A stretch of 64,000 bases of DNA from Rubinisphaera italica (GCF_007859715.1 NZ_SJPG01000001.1:3250728-3314727); one strand, 5' to 3'; positions 11,259 to 20,597 are shown, numbered from the stretch's first letter. A program made the numbers and translations. Notes: a model not told the origin generated them from the sequence alone.

Positions 11259-12014
11259 TTACCGGAAACGAAATCCGACGAGCTGACCCCGCATTCCCTG
11301 GAAACGGATCGCAAATTCTGCGGTGACGCTTCCCAGGCTGCCTTCGATTTCGTAGTACAAGTCGATCTGTTCAAGCCGTTCGTCAGGTAAGACAGTCAAT
11401 TTGGCAAACTGGAATTTACGGGTCCTGGAAGCACCAACGACTTGCTCGACTTTTTCGAGGTACTCGCTTAGGACCTCAGAACTCAATTTTTCTGCAATTT
11501 GCGAATGCATCAGTGACAAACAAAGCTCATAATCCTGACTATCGAGAGCAGTCATGAATTGCTCGACTCGATCACGATAGATTTTTAGGCTGGTTGGCCT
11601 CTGGAACCAGTTTGCCAGTTCATCCGACTGCACTTCAAAAGCAACAATCGACTCATTCAATACCGTAATCGCGACTCGAGCCGTCCCCTTCGTAAAACTC
11701 ACATTGGATGTAAATTCCTCACGATCCCCGGCTATAATGGACGTCGCAGGCAAAACGACTTCCACGCTTCCCAGTTTGTAGGCAACAGATTGTAACCACG
11801 CTTCGAGAATCGGAGGGTCGATCTGCTCAGCCAGTTTGGGATGCATCAGATTGAGCAGACCTTCCGTCTCCCCCAATTGAACTGCGTTTAAAAACTGGTC
11901 CAGTTTTTCTTCATCGCCTTGAGCCGCCGCCTGCGAATTCAGGGCGAACAGGGCTAGAAAAAACGCGATTCGATTACAGCTTGTTCTGAAAGAAGATGTG
12001 ATTTTCGAATTCAT
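11259..12014 (-). CDS. Exported two-repeat protein of unknown function
   Basis: From ATG 12014 the protein has 251 aa; an upstream ATG at 12059 would add 15 residues ahead of the signal peptide. A signal peptide (IAFFLALFALNSQAAAQG) precedes two similar halves. The first has EKLDQFLNAVQLGETEGLLNLMHPKLAEQ and the second has DRVEQFMTALDSQDYELCLSLMHSQIAEK, about 115 residues apart. Each is followed by a beta-rich stretch (FTSNVSFTKGTARVAITVL and RLEQIDLYYEIEGSLGSVTAE). Helix-then-sheet in this order suggests a duplicated NTF2-like or DUF3887-like fold, but this is inference from pattern alone. The gene converges on the 56-aa gene and is divergent from the PP2C gene. No partner is evident. Confidence 0.75.
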   Translation of the reverse strand: MNSKITSSFRTSCNRIAFFLALFALNSQAAAQGDEEKLDQFLNAVQLGETEGLLNLMHPKLAEQIDPPILEAWLQSVAYKLGSVEVVLPATSIIAGDREEFTSNVSFTKGTARVAITVLNESIVAFEVQSDELANWFQRPTSLKIYRDRVEQFMTALDSQDYELCLSLMHSQIAEKLSSEVLSEYLEKVEQVVGASRTRKFQFAKLTVLPDERLEQIDLYYEIEGSLGSVTAEFAIRFQGMRGQLVGFRFR

Positions 12015-12375
12015 AGTTGCTGCCTGCAAAATCGGAGTCGTTGTTCCGTCATGACTCATAATAATAATTGGACAATACTCAACCGGAAGTAAGAGCGGCT
12101 TATGTAAGAGCAGATGAATTGCACCTGTGACCCCATTATCGTAGCCTGAAACCCCGAACGACTAAAGTAAGTAACCCCCTTGAACCACGGGTAACAGAAA
12201 AACAATTACAAGGCCCCCCTTTCAGACTGGCTCTTGCTCATAGAATCTTCATAGACTTTATGATGGAATCATCAAACGGCATTTCTCTCGGCATGTGCTC
12301 TTCATTTCTTGGTGAGTACAAGGACCAACACTATAATACTTCAGACGATTCCCGTCTTTTGAGTTGATTATCGTT

Positions 12376-13650
12376 ATGCAATGGACCCCGAAATTTCAGT
12401 ATGCCTCACGTTCCGATACCGGGATGAAGCGACTTAACAATGAGGACTGCTACTCACTGACTCTTTGTCCTGACGATAGCCAATGGTATTCACGCGGCCA
12501 TTTGTTTGCAGTGGCCGATGGGATGGGTGGGCATGAAGTCGGGGAACTGGCCAGCAAAACTGCCATTGATACACTTCCTCACGTGTACTTCAAGTCGGCT
12601 CACGAACAACCAGCCGATGCATTGCATGAAGCAATGCGGGAAGCCAACAGCGCGATTTACGAAATTGGAAATCACAATCGCGACTTCAAACGTATGGGCA
12701 CAACCTGTTCGTCATTGGTCATCTGCGCCGATGGGTATCTGGTTGGCCATGTTGGTGACAGTCGCGTTTACCGAGTTCGCGATGAACGAATTGATCAACT
12801 CTCATTTGACCACACCGTTGCCTGGGAACAGAAACTGAGGCAAAGAAGAAATGCTCAGCTCGAGAATGTCGATGCGGAAAAATATGGCCATGTCTTGACC
12901 CGCTGCCTGGGCCCCGACCCGACGGTGCGTGTCGATATCGAGGGACCGTTTCAATATCTTCCTGGCGATGTCTTCGTGCTCTGTTCTGATGGTCTGACCA
13001 AATACCTGAGTGATATTGAAATCGGTGTTTATGCCAAGAATATGCCACCAAGTGAAGCCGCCAAACTACTCGTAAATCTGGCAAACATGCGTGGAGGTGG
13101 AGATAACTGCACAGTGATCATCGTGCGTATCAGCAAGCAGGATGGTGTTGTGAATTTACCTGCCACTGCGGAGTATCAACAGATCTCCGCTTATTCAAAG
13201 TGGGCTCAACCCTTATTGTTCCTGGCTACATTCATTTGTGGAATAGGTGCAGGTGTACTCTCGTATTTTCAAATGGCTATCCCGGCTGCGATGCTTGGAT
13301 TTCTGGCGACTGGTCTACTCCTGTGGGGATTTTTAATTGGCCGACAGCGACAACGACTCGCCGAGGCTGATAATGATCTTGATTCTCAAGATGAGGCTTC
13401 CGCAACCGTTTTCTTTCGACCTTATCGCACTGCCGCCATTCGTCTGTCTCTTTCCACAGCCGACAAACTTCGCGAATCAGCGACAAAGCTTGCCGCGACC
13501 GCCAAAGCTGGCGAGTGGAAATGCAACTGGTCCACATACGAGGCGACCGTCCAGCAAGCCGAAACGGCCATGAATGCCAAAAAATACCGACAAGCCTTAC
13601 TGGATTGGTCCAAAGCGATTGAAATCCTGTTTAATGGTATGTCAAGATAG
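12376..13650 (+). CDS. PP2C-family Ser/Thr phosphatase with membrane segment
   Basis: The 424-aa protein starts at ATG 12376; a TTG four codons earlier is possible. The N-terminal 245 residues form a PP2C domain: [14 protein letters not shown], the metal-binding DGMGGHE (D48, G49), [33 protein letters not shown] and [13 protein letters not shown]. All metal-ligand aspartates expected for bacterial PP2C/Stp phosphatases are in place. Two closely spaced hydrophobic helices (about 270-325) follow, and a C-terminal region of about 100 aa rich in Ala and charged residues faces the cytoplasm again if both helices span. The phosphatase would reverse Hanks-type kinases such as the one encoded at 38539-40062. 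The GAF-like gene lies 46 bp downstream on the same strand. Confidence 0.9.
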   Translation: MQWTPKFQYASRSDTGMKRLNNEDCYSLTLCPDDSQWYSRGHLFAVADGMGGHEVGELASKTAIDTLPHVYFKSAHEQPADALHEAMREANSAIYEIGNHNRDFKRMGTTCSSLVICADGYLVGHVGDSRVYRVRDERIDQLSFDHTVAWEQKLRQRRNAQLENVDAEKYGHVLTRCLGPDPTVRVDIEGPFQYLPGDVFVLCSDGLTKYLSDIEIGVYAKNMPPSEAAKLLVNLANMRGGGDNCTVIIVRISKQDGVVNLPATAEYQQISAYSKWAQPLLFLATFICGIGAGVLSYFQMAIPAAMLGFLATGLLLWGFLIGRQRQRLAEADNDLDSQDEASATVFFRPYRTAAIRLSLSTADKLRESATKLAATAKAGEWKCNWSTYEATVQQAETAMNAKKYRQALLDWSKAIEILFNGMSR

Positions 13651-13696
13651 TCATTTCCGAAATCACTGGTGAAAACGAAAGCAATTTCCATCCTCT

Positions 13697-14209
13697 ATGA
13701 CCGACTCATCGAATATCGACGCCCTGGCTCGAAAGCTTGCACAGTTATTGAGCACCCCGGAAACCAGAGAATTGAGATCCAGCAAAGATGCAAATGATCT
13801 GGTTGACCAGACCGCTGCCTGGGCAGTTGGTCTATGGAAAAAGACCGAAACCGATTTACATCTGATGTGCTTTGGCTGCGCAAACGGATTTGACGCTCAG
13901 GTCGCAGATGAGTTTCAAGCAGCAACACTCAAGGTTCCTCTCGAGCAGACTCAACTTGGCATCGTCAATGCGGTTGTCAATCAACGCCCGGCCTTAGCCC
14001 GTGTCGAAGAGCAATCTGGGGATCTTAGAAAATCTGCAGGTTGGTTAGAGCGATTCGGTGCCCGCTGTTCTTTGTCCTGTCCGATTTCCAATCAAAATGA
14101 TCAAATCGTAGGAGTACTGGCCGTTTCCTGGGCAGAAGCCTGGCAACTGGAGGATGAGGTGCCACAAAATTTATTGAAATTGGCCGACAAGATTTCAAAA
14201 AACTTGTAA
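13697..14209 (+). CDS. GAF-like domain protein
   Basis: The 170-aa soluble protein has an N-terminal helix followed by an alpha/beta segment. Its pattern ends with SLSCPISNQNDQIVGVLAVSWAEAWQLEDEVPQNLLKLADKIS, which resembles the C-terminal strands and helix of a GAF domain, where a 'vP(l/i) ... iGvL' pair precedes a final long helix. No catalytic residues are recognisable and Cys residues (CFGCAN, ARCSLSC) are scattered. It follows the PP2C phosphatase gene by 46 bp and may be co-transcribed with it. It may sense a small ligand or modulate the phosphatase. The family call is moderate; function is inferred only from context. Confidence 0.65.
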   Translation: MTDSSNIDALARKLAQLLSTPETRELRSSKDANDLVDQTAAWAVGLWKKTETDLHLMCFGCANGFDAQVADEFQAATLKVPLEQTQLGIVNAVVNQRPALARVEEQSGDLRKSAGWLERFGARCSLSCPISNQNDQIVGVLAVSWAEAWQLEDEVPQNLLKLADKISKNL

Positions 14210-14233
14210 TTATTCGACCACAATCATCATGAC

Positions 14234-14258
14234 AAAACCCGAGCCATCACTGGCTCGG
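14234..14258 (-). terminator. Hairpin, probable terminator of the methyltransferase gene
   Basis: CCGAGCCA and TGGCTCGG form a perfect 8-bp stem with a 4-base loop. Read on the minus strand it is followed by GTTTTGTC. It lies about 110 bp past the stop of the minus-strand methyltransferase gene. Confidence 0.5.
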
Positions 14259-14367
14259 CTCGCCGATTCAATCCATGTGAAACATCTTCGTGCCGATCAT
14301 TACAAGCAAGAAACGCAAGCGAGTGTGTATTTACCCGGCGTGGGAATACTTTTGCAAACAATCCGGA

Positions 14368-15015
14368 TCAAGCAGCTTTTCTGCAGCAGAAAGCAACGTC
14401 GCGGGCGAATAGTTTTGGGAACCACTCGGCTTTCTTGCCCCCTTTGACGGAAACGACCTGTTCGATGTCCAGATACTCTTTAAAGAACGCAAGTAGATCA
14501 TCGTATTTGAAGAATTGCACGTGAGTCGGATCGCCGTTCATCCATAATTTTCGACCACGGACAACCTGCCAGCGATCTTTCAGGTGATAAGCCAACGGAA
14601 TACTTCCAACGAGCATTCCACCCGGTTTGAGAATTCGCTGAATCTCGCCGAATGTGATTTTCGGATAGGGCAGATGTTCAAGAACTTCCGCCAGAACGAT
14701 CACATCAAAGCTCGAATCTTCAAAGGGAAGTGCTTCATTAAGATTGACCTCAATCGTATCGACTCCCAACTCCCGCTCGGCAATCGCCATCGCGGAGGTG
14801 TCAATATCGCCAATAACGACCTGATTTCCCGGTGCAAAATGGCGAGTTAATGTGCCATCTCGTCCGCCAAGATCCAGAATCGTTTTGCCGGTTCCAATCC
14901 ATTTGCAGAACCATTCCGCTCGAATGTCTTCGATAAATGACTTCCCAAGTCGCTCGCCGCGTTCGTGGTGCTGGGTATAAACCTCGCCAAGGCTGGTCGG
15001 ATGCTTTTCGGACAT
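14368..15015 (-). CDS. Class I SAM-dependent methyltransferase
   Basis: From ATG 15015 the protein has 215 aa; ATG 15027 would add four residues. Motif I is ILDLGGRDGTLTRHF (glycine-rich SAM loop), the acidic end of strand 2 is VIGDID, and motif III/post-III are FDVIVLAEVLEHLPY and ILKPGGMLVGSIPLAYH. This is the Methyltransf_11/UbiE-like Rossmann class. The segment KDRWQVVRGRKLWMNGDPTHVQFF resembles methyltransferases acting in polysaccharide or lipid biosynthesis clusters, but no such genes adjoin it, so the acceptor cannot be named. It is transcribed away from amtB; the 554-bp gap between them holds the amtB control region. Confidence 0.85.
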   Translation of the reverse strand: MSEKHPTSLGEVYTQHHERGERLGKSFIEDIRAEWFCKWIGTGKTILDLGGRDGTLTRHFAPGNQVVIGDIDTSAMAIAERELGVDTIEVNLNEALPFEDSSFDVIVLAEVLEHLPYPKITFGEIQRILKPGGMLVGSIPLAYHLKDRWQVVRGRKLWMNGDPTHVQFFKYDDLLAFFKEYLDIEQVVSVKGGKKAEWFPKLFARDVAFCCRKAA

Positions 15016-15249
15016 GGCTGTTCTCATTTATTGATATGCGAAGGGACTTCAGACAGTAAATTGGTTCGTCACCAATACCCCAATCAACTTTGGGAGGCAT
15101 TGCAGATTGACTTTCAGGCGAAGCCTATTGAAAGATTCAAAACAGAGCTAGTCCGATTTCACTCGCGGACACCACATAAGTATTCACTTATGCCAAGTGT
15201 CCAAGCCATTTCAAAAATTCCAATGTTTAGCAGATACATTCGCACAAAG

Positions 15250-15266
15250 TGCATCAAAGATGTGCA
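15250..15266 (+). promoter_or_regulatory. Candidate NtrC-type activator site
   Basis: TGCATCAAAGATGTGCA is a 17-bp imperfect dyad that matches the NtrC consensus TGCACY-N5-GGTGCA at 10 of 12 defined positions. It lies about 130 bp upstream of the sigma-54-type promoter, a normal enhancer distance. Binding has not been shown, and planctomycete NtrC specificity is not known to be identical. Confidence 0.5.
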
Positions 15267-15383
15267 ACCTGCTGACAAATCATGCTCATCGTTGATGCAA
15301 ACCATCGAAAAACATGTTTTAATTTTGTTGAAACACTACGTACGTAGGGGTTTAACGGACTCAAGCCTCTCGGTTTTGCTAAT

Positions 15384-15399
15384 TGGCGCAGCAATTGCA
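15384..15399 (+). promoter_or_regulatory. Sigma-54-type promoter of amtB
   Basis: TGGCGCAGCAATTGCA carries GG and GC doublets with the exact 12-bp register of the -24/-12 consensus TGGCAC-N5-TTGCA; only one base of the -24 box differs. A transcript starting about 12 bp downstream would have a leader of about 170 nt before the amtB start. Sigma-54 control of amtB-glnK is classical in other bacteria. Confidence 0.7.
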
Positions 15400-15581
15400 T
15401 AAGTTACAAATATCGACACCGTGTTGATGTACGCTCCATCTAGAGATTTCATTGGGAAATCTCAAACCACACGGCAAGCACTCCTGATTTCTATGAATCC
15501 ATTGAGTTTTGCCACCGGGAATAAGTATAGCGACAGTCGCTATTTGTAGTTTATCAGCTTAGTTAGTGAGAAAGAGAACGA

Positions 15582-17084
15582 ATGAATTTTCCGAGAATGT
15601 TACCCGCGTTCGATAACATCCCTTTATTAATGAAATCATCGCTGCTAATGCTGCTGTTGATTGGATGTTTGACCTACACCTCAACCACCTACGCCTTCCA
15701 GCCGGCTCCCGAAGGGACGACAACCGAGCCCGTAGAAGAGGAAGTCGTTGTTGAAGAAGCAGAAGAAGTTGTCGAAGAAGAAGCTGAAGAACCGGTAACG
15801 CTGGAATCTGTGGATGAGGCCGTTGGAGCCGTCAGAACAGAAACGGACCTGCTCTGGACTTGCATCGCAGCCTTCCTGGTCTTCTTCATGCAAGCAGGTT
15901 TCGCCCTGGTTGAAGCAGGTTTCACACGCTCTAAAAACTGTGTGAACATCATCATGAAGAACCTGATGGACTTCAGTATTGGTTCAATCTCTTTCTGGGC
16001 AGTCGGTTTCGGACTCATGTTTGGTGCTTCACCAACAGGCTGGATTGGTACAACCGACTTTTTCGTCGACGGTATGGTCGATGGAGTTCTGGACAACTGG
16101 GAATTTGCTTTCCTGATCTTCCAGACAGTCTTTGCCGCAACTGCTGCTACCATCGTTTCGGGTGCCATGGCTGAACGAACCAAGTTCACATCTTACCTGC
16201 TGTACACAATTGGAATCACTGTCATTGTTTACCCGATCAGCGGTGGCTGGGCATGGGGAAGTCTTTACAACGGTAGTGGCTGGTTGGAAGACAAAGGCTT
16301 TATCGACTTCGCTGGTTCTACTGTGGTACACTCTTGCGGTGGATGGGCAGCCCTGGCTGGTGCCATCGTCATTGGTGCTCGTAAAGGCAAGTACGCAGCA
16401 GACGGATCAGTGACACCAATCATGGGTCACTCGATTCCGCTGGCTGCTCTTGGTGTGTTCATCTTGTGGTTGGGCTGGTTCGGATTTAACCCTGGTTCAA
16501 CAACATCTTTGGATGGTGGTAACTTTGCAAGAGTTGCAGTCACGACCAACCTGTCTGCTGTCGGTGGATGTGTTTCCGCAATGGTTCTTTCCTGGATCAT
16601 GTTCGGCAAACCAGATGTGAGTTTTGCACTGAACGGTGCATTGGCTGGATTGGTTTCCATCACCGCTCCTTGCTACGATGTTGGCCTGATCTCTGCCCTG
16701 ATCATTGGATTGGTTGGTGGTGTCGTCTGTGTTCTTTCAGTGTTGTTCTTCGACAAACTGAAAATCGACGATCCCGTCGGGGCAATCTCCGTACACGGTG
16801 TTTGTGGAGCATGGGGAACCTTGTCCGCAGGCCTGTTTGCTGAAGAAATCATCAATGGAACAAACGGATTGTTCTTCGGTGGTGGAGTTTCTCAGTTGAT
16901 CACACAGTTGATCGGTATTGGAGCCTTCTTCGCCTGGTCCTTCGGTGCCTCCTTGATCATCTTCCTGGTTATCAAAGTGACTGTCGGACTTCGAGTTTCC
17001 GAAGAAGAAGAATTGCGTGGACTGGACATTACCGAGCATGGCATGGCGGCCTATCCTTACCTGCAAAGCCTGGAATCCGCTTAA
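15582..17084 (+). CDS. amtB: Ammonium transporter AmtB
   Basis: The 500-aa protein has a signal peptide (about 1-36), then an unusual acidic linker of about 40 residues made largely of Glu and Val (EEEVVVEEAEEVVEEEAEEP). The Amt domain follows (about 62-490) with eleven expected membrane helices. Family marks are FFMQAGFALVEAGFTRSKN, GGWAWGSLYNGSGWLEDKGFIDFAGSTVVHSCGGW (containing the conserved Asp), and GWFGFNPGS. It would import ammonium/ammonia and be blocked by the PII protein encoded 136 bp downstream. A GAGAAAGAGAACGA leader precedes ATG 15582. A sigma-54-type promoter lies about 185 bp upstream and a strong terminator directly follows the gene. Confidence 0.95.
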   Translation: MNFPRMLPAFDNIPLLMKSSLLMLLLIGCLTYTSTTYAFQPAPEGTTTEPVEEEVVVEEAEEVVEEEAEEPVTLESVDEAVGAVRTETDLLWTCIAAFLVFFMQAGFALVEAGFTRSKNCVNIIMKNLMDFSIGSISFWAVGFGLMFGASPTGWIGTTDFFVDGMVDGVLDNWEFAFLIFQTVFAATAATIVSGAMAERTKFTSYLLYTIGITVIVYPISGGWAWGSLYNGSGWLEDKGFIDFAGSTVVHSCGGWAALAGAIVIGARKGKYAADGSVTPIMGHSIPLAALGVFILWLGWFGFNPGSTTSLDGGNFARVAVTTNLSAVGGCVSAMVLSWIMFGKPDVSFALNGALAGLVSITAPCYDVGLISALIIGLVGGVVCVLSVLFFDKLKIDDPVGAISVHGVCGAWGTLSAGLFAEEIINGTNGLFFGGGVSQLITQLIGIGAFFAWSFGASLIIFLVIKVTVGLRVSEEEELRGLDITEHGMAAYPYLQSLESA

Positions 17085-17098
17085 TGCTCTTTTGAGTG

Positions 17099-17140
17099 CC
17101 GTTGGGATCAAGTCCCTTTGGTTTGATCCCAACGGTTTTA
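17099..17140 (+). terminator. Intrinsic terminator between amtB and glnK
   Basis: A perfect 13-bp stem (CCGTTGGGATCAA with TTGATCCCAACGG) is followed by TTTTA. It should end or attenuate most amtB transcripts before glnK, so glnK either depends on read-through or has its own promoter in the 80 bp that follow. Confidence 0.85.
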
Positions 17141-17190
17141 TGATTATTATAAGAGTTCAACTACCACCAAACTTGTTTGTCCAAGTCTGA

Positions 17191-17559
<369 letters not shown>

Positions 17560-17630
17560 TCGCAGTTTCGAGGATCGAAACTTGAAATCTTCGTCATGAC
17601 GACGATGTAAGCGTCTGGATGATGCACAGC

Positions 17631-17671
17631 AAGAAGGGACCACCTGTTTTAGGTTGGTCCCTTCTTTTTTT
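17631..17671 (+). terminator. Intrinsic terminator after glnK
   Basis: AAGAAGGGACCA pairs with TGGTCCCTTCTT, extended by CCT/AGG across a mismatch, and the stem runs into TTTTTTT. This closes the amtB-glnK region. Confidence 0.88.
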
Positions 17672-17812
17672 GTGGATACGCATGTTTATGTGACAACATT
17701 ACCAACTTGAGACCAGCCTGCTTCACGATTAGAATATTGTGTCTGTTTGTAAACCGTTGACAGCAATTCGAATTCTACTTTGACTCACACTTATTAACCG
17801 ACAGGAGAATTC

Positions 17813-19108
17813 ATGCGTATTTTCAGGGCTCGATTTGTGATCCTACAGCTTTCCATAGCAGGGTTACTTATTACGACTTGTATCGTGAATGCAGACAAAA
17901 CACAGAAATCTGATGGGAAATTGTCACCAAAGCAGGTCAAGGAAATTGCGGCCAGGCTTTCTGATAACGTCACTCTCGGTGCCGCTGATCTGACACAGGG
18001 AATTCCTGGTGAGGGCCCCTTGTCACTATCAGAAATTCAAGCCTGGCTTGATCGAGAAGATGTTCATAATCCACTGACTGTTAAACTTCCCATGGGACTC
18101 AATGTGGGCAAAATTCCGGAAGGCGTGCTGGAATCGAATCCACTCACACGTGCGAAAATTGAACTGGGCCGACAGCTCTATTTCGATACCCGGCTTTCCA
18201 AAGACAACACGATCAGTTGTGCCAGCTGCCACGACCCCAAAGCCGGTTATGCTGCTCCAACTCAATTTGGTGTTGGAATTGAAGGACTGACCGGGAATCG
18301 AAATTCTCCGACAGCTTACAATCGCATTTTGAGCACATCTCAATTCTGGGATGGCCGAGCCGCATCTCTGGAAGAGCAGGCGATTGGGCCGATTGCCAAT
18401 CCAATTGAAATGGGAAATACACATGATGCAGCCGTGAAGGCAATCGCAAAAGTCCCTGGATACAAATTGCAGTTTGAACAGATTTTCGACGATCACGAAG
18501 TCAACATCGACAATGTCGGCAAGGCAATTGCTGCTTTTGAACGTGTGCTCGTTACAGGGCCTGCTCCGTTCGACTACTACGAGAAGCTCAAGCCATATCT
18601 GAAATTTGAATCGGAAGATTTTGAAGACGATCCCGATTTGAAGGACGAATACGATGCCATCATGGCTGAACTTGAAGTCCATCCGATGTCGGAGTCGGCA
18701 ATTCGTGGACGGAATCTGTTTTTCAGTGAGCGAGTCAACTGCGCCGCATGTCATGTTGGAGCGAATCTGGCCGATGAGAAATATCACAATCTGGGTGTCG
18801 GCATGGATCAGGAGAAACCTGATCTGGGACGTTACGAAGTTACCGGCGACGAGAAAGACAAAGGCGCCTTTAAAACTCCAACCATTCGCAACGTCGCTTT
18901 GACTGGCCCTTACATGCACGACGGGAGTCAGAAAACGTTGCTGGACGTCGTTGAGCATTACGCCAAGGGAGGAATCCCGAATCCTTACCTGAGCGACAAA
19001 ATCAAGAAGATTGATTTGAATAATCAGGAGAAGAAGGATCTTGTTGCATTCATGGAAGCCTGCACTGGAGAACTGCCTGTTGTTGAACAGGGGCGACTTC
19101 CCGAGTAA
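17813..19108 (+). CDS. Di-haem cytochrome c peroxidase / MauG family protein
   Basis: The 431-aa protein has a signal peptide (1-27) and two haem c sites: C136-AS-C139-H140 in ISCASCHDPKAGY, and C310-AA-C313-H314 in VNCAACHVGANL. The spacing and GRNLFFSERVNCAACH, TPTIRNVALTGPYMHDGS and DVVEHYAKGG are those of bacterial di-haem cytochrome c peroxidases, periplasmic enzymes that reduce H2O2 with electrons from small cytochromes. About 55 residues (AARLSDNVTLGAADLTQGIPGEG and following) precede the core, as in other planctomycete members. ATG 17813 has an ACAGGAG box. It is monocistronic, ending in a strong terminator. MauG-like oxidation chemistry is an alternative. Confidence 0.92.
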   Translation: MRIFRARFVILQLSIAGLLITTCIVNADKTQKSDGKLSPKQVKEIAARLSDNVTLGAADLTQGIPGEGPLSLSEIQAWLDREDVHNPLTVKLPMGLNVGKIPEGVLESNPLTRAKIELGRQLYFDTRLSKDNTISCASCHDPKAGYAAPTQFGVGIEGLTGNRNSPTAYNRILSTSQFWDGRAASLEEQAIGPIANPIEMGNTHDAAVKAIAKVPGYKLQFEQIFDDHEVNIDNVGKAIAAFERVLVTGPAPFDYYEKLKPYLKFESEDFEDDPDLKDEYDAIMAELEVHPMSESAIRGRNLFFSERVNCAACHVGANLADEKYHNLGVGMDQEKPDLGRYEVTGDEKDKGAFKTPTIRNVALTGPYMHDGSQKTLLDVVEHYAKGGIPNPYLSDKIKKIDLNNQEKKDLVAFMEACTGELPVVEQGRLPE

Positions 19109-19142
19109 TCTGATTACGTTACTGTCAAACACTTCTATGCTG

Positions 19143-19168
19143 AGCCACGGTAGCACCGTGGCTTTTTT
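19143..19168 (+). terminator. Intrinsic terminator after the cytochrome peroxidase gene
   Basis: GCCACGGT-AGC-ACCGTGGC forms a perfect 8-bp stem followed by six T. It sits just upstream of the first tandem paralogue, so the long open frame that runs through it from 19041 is not the true start of that gene. Confidence 0.88.
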
Positions 19169-19199
19169 CATGGGTGGGAAGAAACTGGGTAAGAAAATA

Positions 19200-20597
19200 A
19201 TGGTAGACGAACACACGCCCAAACAAAGTTCTTACTGGCAGCGATTTCTGCACCCCTGGTTTGCAGTACCGGTGATGATAGTGGTCATGCTGATCGCCGC
19301 TCCGTTTATGTATCGCAGCTACAAACTCTCAATCATTTCCGATCCCGGGGAACCGTTTGATGTTGAAGCGTTTATTTCTGCGCATACTGTGCCGGATTCG
19401 GAGAATGCTTTGGTTCCGTTTCGGAATATACTTACCCTGATGAAGCCATCAAACGATAAGACGTATCCTGAATGTGGAACAGCCCTCTGGAACAGAGTCT
19501 CTATCAATGAGTATATGCAAAATACTCTCGACCATGTCAAAGATAACGAAGTCGCTTTGATCGAGTTTGAAAAAGCGAGTCAAATGCCTGACTACTGCGA
19601 AGTTCAACCAGCATTTATCAATTACACATCCTCATTTGTAACTACTTGCAATATTCGCTCTTATGCTGAACTTTGCGTTATCCGAGCCTGGATTGCTTCT
19701 GAAAATGGAAAAGATGCCGAAGCTACAAAATGGCTGCTATGCAATTTGCGAACCTCACGGCTCGTCGAACTTCATGGATGTATTATGAATCGATTCGTAG
19801 GTATTGCACTTCACAATTTGACGAGTGAGACAATTATCAAATGGTTAGCCCGGCAGCAATTATCTCAAACGGAACTGGAAAAGTTTCTGAAAGAGATGCA
19901 AACGATTCAGCAAATGACACCACCCATTTCAGATCAAATCAAAATGGAATATTTAATGGTGTTGCATTCAGAGGAGATCTTGCAGGGAGAGGTCTTTCCA
20001 AGTTCTACTCCCGGAGCAGCCAAAGCCGTTTTGCCCTGGGCATTCTATTTCCAGGGTGAACCAGAATTACTGTTTCGTGTGTACGGACATTGTGTCACTA
20101 ATAATCTGAGATATGTCGACTTACCAAAATACAAAAGACCATCGCGTTCTTCACACGGCAGCAATATCTGTTATTTATTTGTGAAACCAATTACAGAATC
20201 AACTCATCCGTCGAATTTGTCTCCTGAAAAAATCGAACTGGCGGCTGACTCCTCCGTTCTCTTTCAGCTTGCCTACTATCAAACCGGCAGTATGTTGGAA
20301 GCGGTCGACTTGGAAACCATGCGGCAACGTCTTCTCGAAACGGCGATTCAACTGGAACTCTACCGAAAATCAAATGGCGAATTTCCAGATACGCTCGCTC
20401 AGGTCTTCACCTCAACAGAAACACTCCCCATTGATGATCTCGAAGCGAAGGGAGCCATTTTAAACTATGTCAAAGAAGGCCCCCTGCACTATCGATTATG
20501 GAGCGTTGGCGCGGATGGAATAGATTCTGGTGGAGTCAATTTGACGTTGGATAAAGATGCCGCGGATCTGGGGATTGAGATGAAACGCCAGCCGTAG
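19200..20597 (+). CDS. Tandem paralogue 1: membrane-anchored protein, unknown function
   Basis: The 465-aa product begins at ATG 19200, chosen by alignment with the two following paralogues and because the upstream extension runs through a terminator. After about 15 residues comes HPWFAVPVMIVVMLIAAPF, one membrane helix, then the shared block YRSYKLSIISDPGEPFDVEAF. The large exported part has conserved segments EKASQMP, RAWIASENGKDAEATKWLLCNLRTSRLVE, MTPPISDQIKMEY and a C-terminal LHYRLWSVGADGIDSGG. That last motif (YRLxSVGxDGxDxGG) also ends many planctomycete proteins and resembles the C-terminus of pseudopilin-type proteins. Its TAG stop lies inside a REP-like palindrome. Function unknown. 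Confidence 0.85.
   Translation: MVDEHTPKQSSYWQRFLHPWFAVPVMIVVMLIAAPFMYRSYKLSIISDPGEPFDVEAFISAHTVPDSENALVPFRNILTLMKPSNDKTYPECGTALWNRVSINEYMQNTLDHVKDNEVALIEFEKASQMPDYCEVQPAFINYTSSFVTTCNIRSYAELCVIRAWIASENGKDAEATKWLLCNLRTSRLVELHGCIMNRFVGIALHNLTSETIIKWLARQQLSQTELEKFLKEMQTIQQMTPPISDQIKMEYLMVLHSEEILQGEVFPSSTPGAAKAVLPWAFYFQGEPELLFRVYGHCVTNNLRYVDLPKYKRPSRSSHGSNICYLFVKPITESTHPSNLSPEKIELAADSSVLFQLAYYQTGSMLEAVDLETMRQRLLETAIQLELYRKSNGEFPDTLAQVFTSTETLPIDDLEAKGAILNYVKEGPLHYRLWSVGADGIDSGGVNLTLDKDAADLGIEMKRQP

Larger units (their letters stand above)
15016..15581. other. Divergent control region between methyltransferase and amtB
   Basis: No gene is seen in this gap; the ORF at 14965-15402 overlaps the methyltransferase gene and has no family pattern. 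The gap carries a perfect dyad CATAAGT-ATTC-ACTTATG at 15175-15192, an NtrC-like site at 15250-15266 and a sigma-54-type promoter at 15384-15399, the last two annotated separately. Confidence 0.6.

Noticed and set aside
14229..14447. 72-codon plus-strand frame after the GAF-like gene
   Set aside because: It runs through the hairpin at 14234-14258 and into the 3' end of the methyltransferase gene on the other strand.
19041..19199. Upstream extension of tandem paralogue 1
   Set aside because: The extension runs through the 3' end of the peroxidase gene and its terminator; the paralogues align only from residue 54 onward.
18029..19222. 397-codon minus-strand frame opposite the cytochrome peroxidase gene
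   Set aside because: The plus strand encodes both haem motifs and the family signatures; the minus frame has no known pattern and crosses the terminator.
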